Shown here piece after piece: positions 62,513-64,000 of a stretch of DNA of 64,000 nt (its first letter is position 1; every line of letters starts with the position of its first letter). The notes below the pieces were generated by a model that worked only from the letters and a program-made list of their open reading frames with translations, ran no database searches and was not told the origin of the DNA. Position numbers and translations under genes: made by a program. This DNA comes from an uncultured Candidatus Melainabacteria bacterium (GTDB lineage: Bacteria > Cyanobacteriota > Vampirovibrionia > Gastranaerophilales > Gastranaerophilaceae). The stretch is from contig CAKUXO010000001.1 in assembly GCA_934700385.1 (NCBI GenBank), forward strand, positions 1 to 64,000, in the 5' to 3' direction.

Positions 62513-63031
62513 ATGTCAGAAGAACAAATTGTTCAAGAACAAAAACCTGAAAAAAAATCTAAATGTAAAGTTTTGGTTGGGCTTGTTATTTTATCGTTAT
62601 TACTTTCAATCGCTTCTTTAGCAACTTCAATTGTTGCGCTTAATGGCGGTGGTTCATCTTCTCAAGGTGGAAAAGTTGTTATTTCTAAAAAATATGATAG
62701 AGGCAGAAGCCTTGGAAAAGCAATTGACACAAACAAACCAATAATTGTATTTTTCTATACAGATTGGTGTGGTTTCTGTCAAAAATTTGCACCAACATTC
62801 TATAAAATGTCAAAAAATCCACAAATCAAAAAGAACTTTGCAATTGCTTATGTAAACTGTGAAAATTCTGATAACCAAAAATTTGTTGATGAATATGGTG
62901 TTCATGGTTTCCCAACAGTTTATGTTGTAGATAAAAACAACAAAAAAACACAATTAGAAAATTCAACTTTCTTTGATGAAGATAGCGCTCAAAAAATCGC
63001 TAAAAAAGCACTTGAATTAATCGGAGAATAA
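62513..63031 (+). CDS. Membrane-anchored thioredoxin-like protein
   Basis: One membrane helix (VLVGLVILSLLLSIASLATSIVAL) anchors an external thioredoxin fold with the redox motif DWCGFCQKFAP (CGFC) and GVHGFPTVYVVD (cis-Pro loop). It likely reduces or oxidises periplasmic thiols, like TlpA/DsbD-C-type proteins. AAGGAGTTTTAAATTATG is a good site. A terminator follows. Confidence 0.85.
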   Translation: MSEEQIVQEQKPEKKSKCKVLVGLVILSLLLSIASLATSIVALNGGGSSSQGGKVVISKKYDRGRSLGKAIDTNKPIIVFFYTDWCGFCQKFAPTFYKMSKNPQIKKNFAIAYVNCENSDNQKFVDEYGVHGFPTVYVVDKNNKKTQLENSTFFDEDSAQKIAKKALELIGE

Positions 63032-63050
63032 TTTAATTTAACTAATAAAA

Positions 63051-63081
63051 AAAAGAGCTGAATTAATTTTCAGCTCTTTTA
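63051..63081. terminator. Bidirectional terminator
   Basis: AAAAGAGCTGAA-TTAATT-TTCAGCTCTTTT, a 12-bp stem with A- and T-runs, between converging genes. Confidence 0.85.
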
Positions 63082-63099
63082 ATTTATCTTTTTTAAAAC

Positions 63100-64000
63100 T
63101 TAAACTGTTGCCGCAACTTTTTCAACACATTTAATTAATGCTTTTGCAACTGTTTCTTGTTCTTCTTTGGTAATTTCAGCAAACATAGGTAAAGATAAAA
63201 CAAGTTTTGTGTCTTTTTCTGTGTTTGGAAGCATACCTTCTTTGAAGTTGTATTTTGCATGAACTTTTTGTAGGTGTAATGGGATAGGATAGTAAATCAT
63301 AGCGCCAATACCTTCATCAGCAAGCATTTTATGAACTTCATCACGAGATGGAACTTTAACAGTGTATTGATGATAAACACAATATGTTGAATCTAATTCT
63401 TTTGGAGTTTCAATTAAGTCGCATTTTGAAAATAGTTCATTATAATATGCAGCGTGTTCACGTCTTAATTTGTTCCATTTATCAATGTAAGGTAATTTAA
63501 CTCTTAAAATTGCAGCTTGAATTTCATCTAATCTTGAATTTACACCGATTTCATCATGATGATATCTAACTGCGCCACCATGGTTTCTTAGGGCTAGAAC
63601 TCTATTTTTAATATATTCAGAGTTTGTTGTTAGCATACCGCCATCACCCATTGTGCCAAGGTTTTTAGTAGGATAAAAACTGAAACACCCGATATCGCCG
63701 ATTGTACCAACTTTTTTACCTTTATATTCAGCACCAATTGCTTGGCATGCGTCTTCAATAACAAAAAGATTGTGACGTTTTGCGATGTCTAAAATAACAT
63801 CCATATCGCAAGGTTGACCATACAAATGTACAGGAATAATTGCTTTTGTTTTTGGAGTAATTGCAGCTTCAATTTTTGAAGCGTCAATGTTGAATGTATC
63901 AGGGTCGATATCAACAAAAACAGGTTTTGCGCCAACAATACCAATTGATTCAGAAGTTGCTACAAAAGTGAAAGCAGTTGAAATAACTTCATCTCCTTCA
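63100..64000 (-). CDS. DegT/DnrJ/EryC1 family aminotransferase (5' end beyond window)
   Basis: The frame is open to the right edge: GDEVISTAFTFVATSESI and PVHLYGQPCDMDV are read upstream of the first internal start, so the N-terminus is missing. The PLP lysine is in FSFYPTKNLGTMGDGGML; IEDACQAIGAEYKG and LRNHGGAVRYHHDEIGVNSRLDEIQAAIL are family blocks. These enzymes aminate keto-sugars for LPS, glycans or modified flagellin. A pathway cannot be named from this fragment. Confidence 0.9.
   Translation of the reverse strand, partial: EGDEVISTAFTFVATSESIGIVGAKPVFVDIDPDTFNIDASKIEAAITPKTKAIIPVHLYGQPCDMDVILDIAKRHNLFVIEDACQAIGAEYKGKKVGTIGDIGCFSFYPTKNLGTMGDGGMLTTNSEYIKNRVLALRNHGGAVRYHHDEIGVNSRLDEIQAAILRVKLPYIDKWNKLRREHAAYYNELFSKCDLIETPKELDSTYCVYHQYTVKVPSRDEVHKMLADEGIGAMIYYPIPLHLQKVHAKYNFKEGMLPNTEKDTKLVLSLPMFAEITKEEQETVAKALIKCVEKVAATV

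Noticed and set aside
63100..63825. Treating the aminotransferase as starting at 63825
   Set aside because: The frame stays open upstream with PVHLYG and GDEVISTAF family blocks up to the right edge, so the gene is longer.

Overview
The window is AT-rich and gene-dense. It carries flagellar genes (flhB, motA, motB, a FliA-like sigma factor), murein enzymes (PBP1a, PBP4, an amidase, an LCP ligase), the DXS-like enzyme, GH57/GH77 glucan enzymes and several proteins with an N-terminus of the MGLAASQARFL type. I recognise that last family from gut Gastranaerophilales (Vampirovibrionia, formerly Melainabacteria), so the best guess is a flagellated, fermentative gut member of that group. This is an inference from gene content, not a placement by marker gene.

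Layout. 1-3.9 kb: a type IV pilin-like protein with Lcl/DUF1566-type lectin-like modules (runs off the left edge), a putative zinc protease and a divergent AAA ATPase. 4.2-9.8 kb: a one-carbon operon (CooC-like ATPase, folD, alr, gcvT, gcvH, gcvPA) closed by two strong terminators. 10-17.5 kb: a CI/LexA-like regulator divergent from a LuxR-type regulator, then an amidase, a CHASE2-GGDEF cyclase, an LCP protein, a TPR protein and an RNase H-fold-like protein. 17.5-27.9 kb: GH57, an OB-fold-like secreted protein, a short NagA, the MGLAASQ protein, a DAACS symporter, rlmH, pyrimidine phosphorylase, a Lys-repeat protein and an aminotransferase. 28-35 kb: an MFS exporter, then a co-directional string of FliA-like sigma, malQ, a secreted phosphoesterase, an MBL hydrolase and a TPR protein. 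35-38.8 kb (minus): flhB behind an 878-residue degenerate HerA-like protein with a UvrD/PcrA-type C-terminal domain. 39-40.9 kb: tRNA-Thr, tRNA-Thr, tRNA-Tyr and tuf. 41-44.2 kb: a 1048-residue HD-domain protein followed by a GC-rich insert between direct repeats. 44.3-49.1 kb (minus): the GGGtGRT/Fe-S scaffold pair, patatin, motB, motA. 49.2-54.8 kb: two aconitase-family large subunits around PBP4, an NfnA-like flavoprotein and a TPR protein. 54.9-64 kb: a small membrane protein, the DXS-like enzyme, PBP1a, tatD, a small protein, tlyA, a SEC-C protein, a thioredoxin and a DegT-type aminotransferase cut by the right edge.

How it fits together. Motility is spread over several loci. Two genes outside the flagellar operons (21.65 and 26.2 kb) have sigma-28-like promoters with the same 12-nt spacer, and a FliA-like sigma gene lies at 29.5 kb; together these suggest a flagellar regulon with secreted or filament-associated products. 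The least understood parts are the degenerate HerA fusion, the pilin with repeated lectin-like modules, the GGGtGRT/scaffold pair, the HD-repeat protein and the GC-rich direct-repeat-flanked insert behind it. No CRISPR array, prophage, transposase or rRNA was seen.
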